A stretch of 64,000 nucleotides of DNA from Pseudomonas arcuscaelestis (GTDB lineage: Bacteria; Pseudomonadota; Gammaproteobacteria; Pseudomonadales; Pseudomonadaceae), in the NCBI RefSeq assembly GCF_016881005.1, contig NZ_JACOPV010000001.1, positions 248,001-312,000 of the forward strand, written 5' to 3'. This document shows positions 36,539-44,790 of this stretch, in pieces. The position numbers and the translations under genes are program-made. Numbering within the stretch: position 1 is the stretch's first letter; the number at the start of each line of letters is the position of its first letter. The notes below the pieces were generated by a model. That model searched no databases, had not been told where the DNA came from, and was given only the letters and a program-made list of their open reading frames with translations.

Positions 36539-37828
36539 TTAGCGTTTCTTGATCAGCAGATAGAGGCCAACCAACAGACCAATGGCGCAGATAACGGCGA
36601 CATAGTAGGCCGGAGCCATGGGGCTGAATTTGAGCAACGCCGTTACCGCCATCGGCGTCAGGCCGCCGAAGATCGCGTAGGCCATGTTGTAGGAAAAAGA
36701 CAAACCGCTGAAACGCACCGCAGGCGGGAAAGCCTTGACCATGACATACGGCACCGCACCAACGATGCCTACACACAGACCAGTCAGGGCGTACAGCGGG
36801 AACATCCATTCTGGATGGGTTGGCAGGGTGTGATAGAAAGTCCAGGAAGACGCCAGCAACATCAGGCTACCCACGACAAATACCCGCCCTGCCCCTATAC
36901 GGTCAGCCAGCGCACCGGTACCGATGCAGCCCAGGCTGAGCAGGACAATTGCCATGCTGTTGGCCTTCAGCGAATCGAGCGGGGTGATGTGATAGAGGCT
37001 CTGCAGTAACGCAGGCGTCATCAAGATGACGACGACAATGCCGGCCGACAACAGCCAGGTCAGCAACATCGAAAGAACAATGGCGCCCCGGTGATCACGT
37101 AATACCGCCCGCAGCGGTACTTCCTCAGCCAGTGCCTTGCGCGCCTGCATTTCGGCAAAAACGGGGGTTTCGTGCAACCATCGACGCAGGTACACCGCGA
37201 ACAATCCGAACACACCACCCAGCAGGAATGGAATACGCCAGGCGTAGTCAGCTACTTCCTCGGTGGTGTATACCGTGTTGATCAGGGTTGCTACCAGCGA
37301 GCCAAGCAGGATCCCGGCAGTTAGCCCGGCGGTCAGGGTGCCGCAGGCATAACCGGTATTACGTGCCGGAACATGCTCGGAAACAAAAACCCATGCGCCC
37401 GGTACTTCACCGCCAATCGCCGCACCTTGGATAACCCGCATCAGCAAAAGCAGGAACGGCGCCATCACACCTATCTGCGCATACGTTGGCAGCAGACCCA
37501 TGATCAAGGTGGGTACGGCCATCATGAAAATGCTCAATGTGAACATTTTCTTGCGCCCCAGCAGGTCGCCGAAGTGGGCCATGACAATGCCGCCCAGCGG
37601 GCGCGCCAGGTAGCCGGCGGCAAAAATCCCAAACGTTTGCATCATGCGCAGCCAATCCGGCATGTCGGCAGGAAAGAACAACTGGCCGACGACGGTGGCG
37701 AAGAATACGAAAATGATGAAGTCGTAGAACTCTAGTGCCCCGCCCAAAGCGGAAAGCGACAGGGTCTTATAGTCACTGCGGGTGAGCGGCCTCGAAGGCT
37801 GCGCGATACTACCGGGCACGGAGGTCAT
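36539..37828 (-). CDS. MFS transporter of the metabolite:H+ symporter (MHS) type
   Basis: A 429-residue inner-membrane carrier with about 12 helices. The MHS landmarks are the N-terminal LSALGGALEFYDFIIFVFFA, the loop 2-3 signature RPLGGIVMAHFGDLLGRKKM, and RVIQGAAIGGEVPGAWVFVSE in helix 5. MHS members carry citrate, proline/betaine, alpha-ketoglutarate, shikimate or similar solutes; the substrate is not readable here. It lies upstream of pstS on the same strand but is separated by a terminator. A gap of 365 nt precedes it. Confidence 0.9.
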   Translation of the reverse strand: MTSVPGSIAQPSRPLTRSDYKTLSLSALGGALEFYDFIIFVFFATVVGQLFFPADMPDWLRMMQTFGIFAAGYLARPLGGIVMAHFGDLLGRKKMFTLSIFMMAVPTLIMGLLPTYAQIGVMAPFLLLLMRVIQGAAIGGEVPGAWVFVSEHVPARNTGYACGTLTAGLTAGILLGSLVATLINTVYTTEEVADYAWRIPFLLGGVFGLFAVYLRRWLHETPVFAEMQARKALAEEVPLRAVLRDHRGAIVLSMLLTWLLSAGIVVVILMTPALLQSLYHITPLDSLKANSMAIVLLSLGCIGTGALADRIGAGRVFVVGSLMLLASSWTFYHTLPTHPEWMFPLYALTGLCVGIVGAVPYVMVKAFPPAVRFSGLSFSYNMAYAIFGGLTPMAVTALLKFSPMAPAYYVAVICAIGLLVGLYLLIKKR

Positions 37829-38193
37829 GGATATCTCTTATAGGTCTTTCTTATGTTCAGGCCAGCTACGACGCGGCTTTCGGCCTGGGAAGCATCGAAC
37901 CATAGCAAATTGCTGGAAAAAGCACATAGCAGTACAAATTCAATACAAGTTTAATGACTGCACGGTCGTCGCTGCGCTGTTGGCTCTATATACTGGCCGC
38001 TTGTAGAAAGGGTTGAGTGTTATGAAGGATGTTGTGCGAAAACGCCGCTAGATGTGCTTAGTCGATTTCGCAGAGTTTCCCTTCGCCGCCTGGCAAAGCG
38101 AAAGCAGCGTATTATGGTTGTGCTGAATCGTTTTTCGAGGCGTCTGTATTAGCGCCAACCAACGAAGCGTCACGGGTCAGAGGCACCCCCGGC
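37829..38193. other. 365-nt intergenic region between divergent MFS and thioesterase genes
   Basis: No gene of convincing size is visible. It holds a TATACT hexamer near 37990, a nine-codon ATG frame at 38022-38051 (MKDVVRKRR) without a strong ribosome-binding site, a weak hairpin with CTTCGC/GCGAAAG arms near 38082-38104, and TATTAT near 38112. These may be divergent promoters. I see no terminator, REP or known RNA family. Confidence 0.5.
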
Positions 38194-38595
38194 ATGATTG
38201 AACTCGAACAAGAAGATCCTATCCCGCAAGGCGACCTGGCCTTGCAGATCACCGCACTACCGCGTGAAACCAATGGTTTTGGCGATATCTTTGGCGGCTG
38301 GCTGGTCGCGCAAATGGACTTGGCGGGCACTGCCATGGCCAGCCGAGTCGCCGGTGGCCGGGTGGCAACCGTGGCTATCGACCGCATGGCCTTTCTGGTC
38401 CCAGTAGCCGTTGGTGCGCAATTGTCTTTCTATACCCAAACCCTGGAAATCGGCCGTAGCTCGATCCAGATGATGGTAGAGGTGTGGAGCGACGATCCGC
38501 TGTCCAGCGAATGGCGCAAGGTTACCGAAGCGGTCTTCGTGTTCGTTGCCATCGATGGCAGTGGCCGCACTCGCTCGGTTCCTCCTCGTCGCTGA
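38194..38595 (+). CDS. Acyl-CoA thioesterase, YciA-type hotdog protein
   Basis: A 133-residue single-hotdog thioesterase. The signature is NGFGDIFGGWLVAQMDLAG, with the catalytic Asp in the hotdog helix, followed by VATVAIDRMAFLVPVAVG and LSFYTQTLEIGRSS. It hydrolyses acyl-CoA esters in the cytoplasm and may recover free CoA. Chain-length preference cannot be read. The start ATG follows the AGGCACCC region; no strong ribosome-binding site is visible. The mutarotase gene is 72 nt downstream. Confidence 0.9.
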   Translation: MIELEQEDPIPQGDLALQITALPRETNGFGDIFGGWLVAQMDLAGTAMASRVAGGRVATVAIDRMAFLVPVAVGAQLSFYTQTLEIGRSSIQMMVEVWSDDPLSSEWRKVTEAVFVFVAIDGSGRTRSVPPRR

Positions 38596-38667
38596 CATGG
38601 CTGCGCGGTAAACTCGACGGAATGCAGACGGTCCAAAACCGAACGGCAAACCAAAGAGATCAAGCGC

Positions 38668-39564
38668 ATGTCCACACCCAAGGTCGAATCCGAACAGCAT
38701 GGCGAGCTTAACTGCTGGCGTATCACCAGCAGCCATGCCGAACTGCTAATCGCCCAGCAAGGCGCGCAGGTTCTGAGCTATCAGCGGCTCGGGGAGCCGC
38801 CGTTGCTGTGGCTCAGCGAACAAGCCATTTTCAAACAGGGCAAGTCCGTGCGTGCCGGGGTGCCGGTGTGCTGGCCGTGGTTTGGCAACCTCAAGCGCAA
38901 TCCCACTGCGGTGCAAGCCATGTATCGCGCCGAGGAGGGGCCTGCCCATGGTTTGGTACGTGGTCGCGATTGGCAACTGCTCGGCATCGACAGCAGTGGC
39001 GAAAGTGTACGTGTCGAATTCACTCTGCCAGACACTCAGGGCAATCTTCGCGACTGGCCGCACAACGTCGAGCTCAAGTTGACCATCGTCATGGGCGAAC
39101 AGCTGACAGTCACCCTCTCAAGCTATAACCTCGACAATGCTCCTGTCACCCTCAGCCAGGCACTGCATAGCTACTTCGCCGTCAGTGATGTGCGCCAGGT
39201 ACAAGTCGAAGGCGTTGAGGGCCTGAACTACATCGAAACCCTGGCCGATTGGCAACAACGCACGCAACAAGGCGCGCTGGTTTTTGCCAGTGAAACCGAC
39301 CGCATCTATTTGCAGAGCCCTGAGCAGTTGCACATTGTCGATCCAGCCTGGAACCGGCGTATTCGTTTGACCAGCAGCGGTTCGCGCTCGGCGGTGATCT
39401 GGAACCCATGGACTGCCCGCGCTGTGGAATTAGCTGATATGGCCAACGATGGCTGGCAACGCATGCTGTGTATCGAGACCGCCAATGTATGGGACGACAT
39501 TGTGACACTAGCACCGGGCGCAACCCATTCCCTGAGCCTGTGCATCAGCAGCGAACCGCTCTAG
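38668..39564 (+). CDS. D-hexose-6-phosphate mutarotase (YeaD type)
   Basis: A 298-residue aldose-1-epimerase-like protein. Motifs are FKQGKSVRAGVPVCWPWFG, EEGPAHGLVRGRDW with the catalytic His, LSQALHSYFAVSD, and VIWNPW near the C-terminus with the usual Glu in the final strands. It interconverts alpha and beta anomers of hexose-6-phosphates, assisting glucose-6-phosphate metabolism. It converges with the subtilase gene, with 10 nt between stops. Confidence 0.9.
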   Translation: MSTPKVESEQHGELNCWRITSSHAELLIAQQGAQVLSYQRLGEPPLLWLSEQAIFKQGKSVRAGVPVCWPWFGNLKRNPTAVQAMYRAEEGPAHGLVRGRDWQLLGIDSSGESVRVEFTLPDTQGNLRDWPHNVELKLTIVMGEQLTVTLSSYNLDNAPVTLSQALHSYFAVSDVRQVQVEGVEGLNYIETLADWQQRTQQGALVFASETDRIYLQSPEQLHIVDPAWNRRIRLTSSGSRSAVIWNPWTARAVELADMANDGWQRMLCIETANVWDDIVTLAPGATHSLSLCISSEPL

Positions 39565-39574
39565 GACAATAACC

Positions 39575-41332
39575 TCAGCGCACTCTACCGCTGCCTTGTA
39601 TGGTCAGCTCCAGCGCCTTTTGCATGTCCAGTCGCGCCGAGCGGCCCAGGTCAGCATGGTCCAGCTGGCTGTTACGTTCGGACGGTAAAATGGGCGCGGT
39701 GAGATCTTCGCCGTCCATGGCCTCGAAGTCTTGCCGCGGCCCCAGAGTCATTGCGCTACGTCGTAATAGCATGCGTACTTGTTGCGGGGTGAGTGCCGGA
39801 TCGATGGACAGCATCGCTGCCACAACTGCCGTCACCAAAGGTGTGGCGAACGAGGTGCCGCAATGCAACGCGCCGGGCTTGCCTACTTCTGCAGTAGAGG
39901 CATGAGCACAGGCTGCAGCGCTAATATCAACGCGCTTTCCGATATTTGAACTGCCGCGCTTGATCACGTAATCCGGGTCATCTCGCCTCACGTCCTGCCC
40001 GCTGCGCTGATGAGCACCCACCACCAGAAGCTGATCGGTCACGAATGAAGACGGTAGGCGATACTCATCGTCACCGGACCTGGATGAACCGTTACCCGCC
40101 GAATTGACCACAATGACGTCCGGGTGCTCGGCTCGCAGCCACAGGAAAAATTCTTCGAGAAGTTCTTCGTAACCACTTATGGCCAGCCCGGAGCGTACCA
40201 GTGACTCGACTTCGTCTCCCTCGATGCTCCTGGTTCCGATACGATGTACTCCCCAACTCCAGTTAAGTACCCGTACCCCGTCCTCGACCAGATTCACCGA
40301 AGCGGCAATATTGGCGGTTATACCCGCATCAGAACTACGCTCAACGATCACCTCGAAGCCAGGGCTGGCAGCGTCCAACCCCGACAGGAACCCGCGATTA
40401 CCTCCGGCCTGCCAACCCGCCGCAATGATGCCAGCAACACTGGAGCCGTGGTTATCCGGTTTGCTCGAATCACGGGCAAACACGCACATCTTCCCAGCAC
40501 CTGCCTTGCAGCCACCCCGATACGCAGCGAAATCTGGCGAATCGAAATCCACATCACGCTCGATAATGCCCACTCGCACTTGCTGCACCTTGATTGGCGC
40601 CTCCACAGCGGGAATACGTTTACGGTAGTAGTAAACCGCATCCATGAACCGATTGGCGGTCCATTCATTTCCCCCCGCAGATGGACGGGTGTTGTCGGCG
40701 GCCGTCTCTTCACCACGCTCCGGGGCCGATTCTTCGATGATGACAGCATCAACGCTGACTTCGCTGCCCATGCGCAATAACAAGGCATCGCGCTGGATAA
40801 GGTCATGTGCGGGTATACGCAATTGGTAGGTATTGAGCGCAGGGATGGCGCCTACGACCTTGGCGCCATATTTTTCCGCCAGACGTTGCGCCTCGACCAA
40901 TCCGTCGTGCTGCTCCTCAATCAGTAGGCTGACCAGATTTACGTAAGTAACCAGACCATCCATATTCCTGGCAACTTCGTCTGGCCGCGCCGCCACTACG
41001 TGGCTATTGCTCACCGACAACCATACGGGGTTGCTGCGTCGGCCCGCCAATTCCAGCCACAAAGAAGCGCTTACGTGATCGCACTTGCTCACGCGTAGCT
41101 GCACAGACTCATCCTTGAGCTGCACGGCTTCAGGCGCCAAAGCCTTATCGCCGAGCCAGACGGTGGGACGCTGATTTCCCAGCCCGCTTACCTGCAAGCA
41201 CCACTGTTGCTCATCACTCGCCAGCACGTTGCCGCAACGTTGCATTTGCGTGATTCGCAGCGGCGCTTGTGCTGCTGAAGTCAGCGGCGAAATCAGGCCC
41301 ACACAGGCCATCAGCACAATGAGTCCTTTCAT
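39575..41332 (-). CDS. Exported S8 (subtilisin-family) protein with altered catalytic Asp
   Basis: A 585-residue exported subtilase. The signal peptide covers about residues 1-22 (LIVLMACVGLISPLTSAAQA). A beta-rich region (25-115) and an I9-propeptide-like segment (about 125-200: EAQRLAEKYGAKVVGAIPAL) precede the S8 domain. The His box is NHGSSVAGIIA (His295), the oxyanion Asn is in VVNSAGN (Asn414) and the Ser box is CGTSFATP (Ser494). Where the family has D-(S/T)-G, this protein reads VGIIERDVDF, placing Glu258 at the catalytic Asp position. Activity is therefore uncertain. I chose the ATG at MKGLIVLM. Confidence 0.85.
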   Translation of the reverse strand: MKGLIVLMACVGLISPLTSAAQAPLRITQMQRCGNVLASDEQQWCLQVSGLGNQRPTVWLGDKALAPEAVQLKDESVQLRVSKCDHVSASLWLELAGRRSNPVWLSVSNSHVVAARPDEVARNMDGLVTYVNLVSLLIEEQHDGLVEAQRLAEKYGAKVVGAIPALNTYQLRIPAHDLIQRDALLLRMGSEVSVDAVIIEESAPERGEETAADNTRPSAGGNEWTANRFMDAVYYYRKRIPAVEAPIKVQQVRVGIIERDVDFDSPDFAAYRGGCKAGAGKMCVFARDSSKPDNHGSSVAGIIAAGWQAGGNRGFLSGLDAASPGFEVIVERSSDAGITANIAASVNLVEDGVRVLNWSWGVHRIGTRSIEGDEVESLVRSGLAISGYEELLEEFFLWLRAEHPDVIVVNSAGNGSSRSGDDEYRLPSSFVTDQLLVVGAHQRSGQDVRRDDPDYVIKRGSSNIGKRVDISAAACAHASTAEVGKPGALHCGTSFATPLVTAVVAAMLSIDPALTPQQVRMLLRRSAMTLGPRQDFEAMDGEDLTAPILPSERNSQLDHADLGRSARLDMQKALELTIQGSGRVR

Positions 41333-41398
41333 GAGATATGACGCTCCATGACACTCCTTGAATATCGGACTGTCAGCGCCAAGCAACGTTCAGGAAGA

Positions 41399-41932
41399 TC
41401 AGAGATCGCTTTCTTCGACTACTTTCACCTTGGCAGCATCTATTGCATATGCTGCGTCTGCCAAGTCGTTGGTGACCTTCTCCACTTTCAGCGTGCCGTT
41501 GACCCACAGCGGCGTGTAGATATCGTCGATCTTCAGGCCCTTGGGGTACCGAACCAGCACCAGTTGGTTCGGTGGTGGCGGCGGCACGTGGATGCAGGCA
41601 CCTGGGTAAGGCACGAGGAAAAACAGCGTGCTGTTGCCCTTGGCATCGGATTCCAGCGGCACGGGGTAACCACCCAGACGGATCTGTTTGCCATTCATTG
41701 CGGGCACGGTCTTGCTTGAATACATCACCGCAGGCAAGCCCTTGCTCTGCTTAAGGCCGCCCTTGGCAGTGAAAGTGCCCATGGCCTCGGGGGAGTTGTG
41801 ATCAATTTCTGGCATCAGCTCTAGGGCTTTCTGATCCGATTCGGGCATCAATTCCAGCCAGTCGGTTTCCGCCAGCTCAGCACGAGCGAGGCTGCTGATG
41901 AGCAACAGTGAAAGCAGCAATACACGGCGCAT
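41399..41932 (-). CDS. DUF3299 exported protein
   Basis: A 177-residue protein with a signal peptide (VLLLSLLLISSLARA). The mature DUF3299-type domain contains MNGKQIRLGGYPVPLE, FFLVPYPGACIHVPPPPPN and YTPLWVNGTLKVEK. The Cys-His in GACIH suggests a metal or redox role, but function is unknown. I chose the ATG at MRRVLLLS because it begins the signal peptide. That ATG directly abuts a terminator-like hairpin and lacks a ribosome-binding site; the alternative ATG at 41965 lies in the hairpin's upstream arm and has AGCAGG before it. Confidence 0.82.
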   Translation of the reverse strand: MRRVLLLSLLLISSLARAELAETDWLELMPESDQKALELMPEIDHNSPEAMGTFTAKGGLKQSKGLPAVMYSSKTVPAMNGKQIRLGGYPVPLESDAKGNSTLFFLVPYPGACIHVPPPPPNQLVLVRYPKGLKIDDIYTPLWVNGTLKVEKVTNDLADAAYAIDAAKVKVVEESDL

Positions 41933-41966
41933 GAAAAATGCTCGGCAACGAAAATTGCCGAGCATT
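41933..41966 (-). terminator. Hairpin between the GlsB/YeaQ gene and the DUF3299 gene
   Basis: On the minus strand AATGCTCGGCAA pairs perfectly with TTGCCGAGCATT (12 bp) around a 6-nt loop, followed by TTT and C. It lies 12 nt after the GlsB/YeaQ stop and ends at the chosen DUF3299 start codon. It is a good intrinsic terminator in form, but it would also structure the DUF3299 leader. Confidence 0.7.
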
Positions 41967-41977
41967 CTAGCCTGCTG

Positions 41978-42223
41978 TCAGTTCTTTTTGACCATACCGT
42001 AGATCACCAGAAGAACGACCGCACCCACCAGCGCACCCAGGAAGCCCGCGCCTTCGCCAGCCTGGTAAATACCTAGCGCCTGGCCGCCGTAGGTCGCAGC
42101 AAGCGAACCGGCAATGCCCAGGAGAATGGTCATGATCCAGCCCATGCTGTCGTCGCCAGGCTTGATGAAGCGTGCCAGCAATCCGACGATCAGGCCGATG
42201 AAGATGGTTCCGATGATACCCAT
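41978..42223 (-). CDS. GlsB/YeaQ/YmgE-family stress membrane protein
   Basis: An 81-residue protein with three membrane helices and the family glycine patterns: MGIIGTIFIGLIVGLLARFI, then GDDSMGWIMTILLGIAGSLAA, then GFLGALVGAVVLLVIYGM. Such transglycosylase-associated-type proteins are stress-inducible, with no known reaction. I chose the ATG at MGIIGT, preceded by CAGAGGG; that site is base-paired inside a long leader hairpin (42230-42293). Confidence 0.9.
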   Translation of the reverse strand: MGIIGTIFIGLIVGLLARFIKPGDDSMGWIMTILLGIAGSLAATYGGQALGIYQAGEGAGFLGALVGAVVLLVIYGMVKKN

Positions 42224-42229
42224 GGCAAT

Positions 42230-42293
42230 CCCTCTGAATGAAATGGCGCATGCCAAAGCCTAGTCAGCGCTTTGGCATCCTGCCATCAGAGGG
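42230..42293 (-). promoter_or_regulatory. Long leader hairpin sequestering the GlsB/YeaQ ribosome-binding site
   Basis: In minus-strand order: CCCTCTGA, TGGC, 3-nt AGG, ATGCCAAAGC, a 9-nt loop, GCTTTGGCAT, GC, GCCA, a TTTCAT bulge, TCAGAGGG. The 10-bp apical, 4-bp middle and 8-bp basal stems are all perfect. The basal 3' arm contains GAGGG, the Shine-Dalgarno sequence 6 nt before the ATG. No T-run follows, so it is unlikely to be a terminator. Confidence 0.7.
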
Positions 42294-42316
42294 ATAGCGG
42301 TGGGGGAAGGTTCCAA

Positions 42317-43399
42317 TTAACCCTGAATCAGGGCTTCGACCTGCTGGATTTTTAGCTCCAGGGCCGCCATGTCATCACAACGCAGGGTGGCGTGACCCAC
42401 CTTGCGGCCGACCTTGAAGGCCTTGCCGTAGTGATGCAGATGGCATTCGTCGATGGCAACCACCTTGTCCACTGCTGGAACTTCGCCAATGAAGTTGAGC
42501 ATGGCGCTTTCGCCGACCTTGGCGGTCGACCCCAGCGGCAGACCGGCAACGGCGCGCAGGTGATTCTCGAACTGGCTGCACTCGGCGCCTTCGATGGTCC
42601 AGTGCCCCGAATTGTGCACGCGCGGAGCGATCTCGTTGGCTTTCAGGCCGCCATCGACTTCGAAGAACTCGAATGCCAGCACACCGACGTAGTCGAGTTG
42701 CTTGAGCACACGGCCCGCGTAATCTTCGGCCAGCGTCTGAAGCAAATGGTCTTCACTGGCCACCGACAGACGCAGGATGCCGTTCTCGTGGGTGTTGTGC
42801 ACCAACGGATAGAAACGGGTCTCACCATCGCGAGCACGCACGGCAATCAGTGAAACTTCGCCGCTGAACGCAACGAAGCCTTCCAGCAGGCAAGGCACGC
42901 TACCGAGTTCTGCAAAAGTACCTACGACATCCTCGGCAGTGCGCAGCACCTTCTGACCCTTGCCGTCATAACCCAGGGTACGGGTCTTGAGCACGGCAGG
43001 CAGGCCAATAGTGGCGACTGCAGCGTCCAGATCGGCTTGCGACTGGATATCGGCAAACGCCGGGGTCGGAATGCCCAGGTCCTTGAACATGCTTTTTTCG
43101 AACCAGCGATCACGTGCGATCCGCAACGATTCTGCACTCGGATAGACCGGCACGAATTGCGAGAGGAAGGCAACGGTTTCAGCCGGTACGCTTTCGAACT
43201 CGAAGGTTACCAGGTCGACTTCGTCGGCCAACTGACGCAGATGGTCCTGGTCACCGTAATCGGCGCGCAGGTGTTCGCCCAAGGGGGCTGCACATGCATC
43301 CGGGGCGGGGTCAAGGAAGGCGAAGTTCATGCCCAGCGGAGTTCCCGCCAAAGCCAGCATACGACCCAGTTGGCCGCCACCGATTACACCGATTTTCAT
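42317..43399 (-). CDS. purK: N5-carboxyaminoimidazole ribonucleotide synthetase
   Basis: A 360-residue ATP-grasp enzyme of purine synthesis that forms N5-CAIR from AIR, ATP and bicarbonate. The N-terminus is IGVIGGGQLGRMLALAG. The ATP-grasp core contains LKTRTLGYDGKGQ, CLLEGFVAFSGEVS and EIAPRVHNSGHWTIEG, all diagnostic for PurK. Its product is used by PurE, encoded 10 nt upstream in the same operon. Confidence 0.97.
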   Translation of the reverse strand: MKIGVIGGGQLGRMLALAGTPLGMNFAFLDPAPDACAAPLGEHLRADYGDQDHLRQLADEVDLVTFEFESVPAETVAFLSQFVPVYPSAESLRIARDRWFEKSMFKDLGIPTPAFADIQSQADLDAAVATIGLPAVLKTRTLGYDGKGQKVLRTAEDVVGTFAELGSVPCLLEGFVAFSGEVSLIAVRARDGETRFYPLVHNTHENGILRLSVASEDHLLQTLAEDYAGRVLKQLDYVGVLAFEFFEVDGGLKANEIAPRVHNSGHWTIEGAECSQFENHLRAVAGLPLGSTAKVGESAMLNFIGEVPAVDKVVAIDECHLHHYGKAFKVGRKVGHATLRCDDMAALELKIQQVEALIQG

Positions 43400-43409
43400 G
43401 GGTTGGACC

Positions 43410-43901
43410 TCAAGCCTGACGCGGATCTGGATTATCCAGAACGCTGTCTGTCTGCTCAGCGCGGAACTGCTTCAACACCGTGTGGAACTGCGGGTGCTTG
43501 GCGCCCAGAATGCTCGCCGAGAGCAGCGCAGCGTTGATGGCGCCAGCTTTGCCGATAGCCAAGGTGGCGACCGGAATACCGGCTGGCATCTGTACGATCG
43601 ACAACAGCGAGTCGACTCCGGAGAGCATCGACGACTGTACCGGCACACCCAGGACAGGCAGATGGGTCTTGGCGGCGCACATGCCTGGCAGGTGGGCAGC
43701 GCCCCCCGCTCCGGCGATGATCACCTCGATGCCACGGCCTTCGGCCTCTTCAGCATACTGGAACAACAAATCCGGGGTGCGGTGGGCGGAAACCACCTTG
43801 ACCTCGTAGGGAATGCCGAGTTTTTCCAGCATATCGGCGGTGTGGCTAAGGGTGGACCAATCGGACTTGGAGCCCATGATCACGCCAACCAGTGCACTCA
43901 T
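43410..43901 (-). CDS. purE: N5-carboxyaminoimidazole ribonucleotide mutase
   Basis: A 163-residue class I PurE that converts N5-CAIR to CAIR. Motifs are [14 protein letters not shown] at the N-terminus, [10 protein letters not shown] with the catalytic His, and [15 protein letters not shown] chose the ATG at MSALVG, preceded by GGAGAGG; the longer frame would translate the structured leader. It is first in purE-purK. Confidence 0.97.
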   Translation of the reverse strand: MSALVGVIMGSKSDWSTLSHTADMLEKLGIPYEVKVVSAHRTPDLLFQYAEEAEGRGIEVIIAGAGGAAHLPGMCAAKTHLPVLGVPVQSSMLSGVDSLLSIVQMPAGIPVATLAIGKAGAINAALLSASILGAKHPQFHTVLKQFRAEQTDSVLDNPDPRQA

Positions 43902-43944
43902 CGTCGAGCCTCTCCTGCAAGCGCCGTGCGGCGCGCTAAAAGCA

Positions 43945-43976
43945 ACAAGCCACGCAGGTGGACCGGCGTGGCTTGT
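43945..43976 (-). promoter_or_regulatory. Stem-loop in the purE leader (possible attenuator)
   Basis: On the minus strand ACAAGCCACGC pairs perfectly with GCGTGGCTTGT (11 bp) around a 10-nt loop, followed by TGCTTTTAGC. It lies 44 nt before the purE ATG and downstream of a consensus TATAAT at 44018-44023, so it should be inside an mRNA leader of about 110 nt. Confidence 0.5.
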
Positions 43977-44017
43977 CATTCGGATTCTGAATCGACCGGT
44001 GTGGCCGAAGGCGCGGG

Positions 44018-44023
44018 ATTATA
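44018..44023 (-). promoter_or_regulatory. Probable -10 element of purEK
   Basis: TATAAT on the minus strand, about 115 nt upstream of the purE ATG. No good -35 hexamer is visible at 17 bp (GGGCGT), so an activator or extended contacts may be needed. Confidence 0.45.
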
Positions 44024-44168
44024 GCCCATGGCGTATACACACGCCCACCCCTTGGCACTGCCCGACAGATCAAAGGCTGGGTTTATTGCTGGGTATTTTT
44101 CCGAATGCTGCTTGCGCCGGTTCCAAAACATCATCAGGTGCCAAATCAAGTCCCAAGGAGGGCGCTCG

Positions 44169-44786
44169 ATGAATCTCTTCAAATGCTGCGCAATGACGTT
44201 CGCTTTATTCGCCTGCACGCATCTAGGCCAAGCCATGGCAGCCTCGTCGCTAGTGGTAAAGCTATATCCCCATGACGAATTGGCCGACACCAGCAACGAC
44301 CAACTACGTAAAGATTATGTACAACCTTGGCTCGATGAGATGCGCAAGGTTACCAACCACTCCATCGAGGTGATTTTCCAGCGCAATATTGCAGGCGTAA
44401 CCGATATTCCCTATCAGCAGATTGCACCGACAGAGACATTGGCGACATTCAGACACGCCGTTCCGGCTTCCTATTCAGAAATGTCCGTGCTGCTGACAAA
44501 AAATGATTTTGGTAAAGACGACGGATCGAGCAGAGCGGTCGCTGGCTTGGCCAGTCCAACCTGGCCTTACGCTATCGCATCGCTCGTCACCTACACGGCG
44601 TTGGCGCATGAATTGGGGCATCTGATGAAGGCCACGCACGAGGCAGCTGAGTTGCGTTTCAACCCGTGGGTTTGCGAGACCTATGTCTATCCCGAGCGTA
44701 TGCCACTACGTTCAAATTGCTATCGGTACAGCGACGAGAATCGTACCCGTATAGCCCGCCACCTGGATTTTGTTTTAAATCAGTGA
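44169..44786 (+). CDS. Putative secreted metzincin-like zinc protease
   Basis: A 205-residue protein with a signal peptide (about residues 1-25, AMTFALFACTHLGQAMA). The zinc motif is HELGHLMKATH (His147, His151, His157, general base Glu148), which fits the metzincin spacing HExxHxxGxxH except for Lys in place of Gly. A downstream Met (Met178) could be the Met-turn, and Cys169/Cys184 could form a disulfide. I do not recognise a closer family. AAGGAGG precedes the ATG. The segment is visibly richer in A and T than its neighbours. It has no same-strand partner. Confidence 0.72.
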   Translation: MNLFKCCAMTFALFACTHLGQAMAASSLVVKLYPHDELADTSNDQLRKDYVQPWLDEMRKVTNHSIEVIFQRNIAGVTDIPYQQIAPTETLATFRHAVPASYSEMSVLLTKNDFGKDDGSSRAVAGLASPTWPYAIASLVTYTALAHELGHLMKATHEAAELRFNPWVCETYVYPERMPLRSNCYRYSDENRTRIARHLDFVLNQ

Positions 44787-44790
44787 GAAA

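Noticed and set aside
38022..38051. Nine-codon leader peptide (MKDVVRKRR) upstream of the thioesterase gene.
   Set aside because: No clear ribosome-binding site, no attenuator after it, and no codon pattern linked to a pathway.
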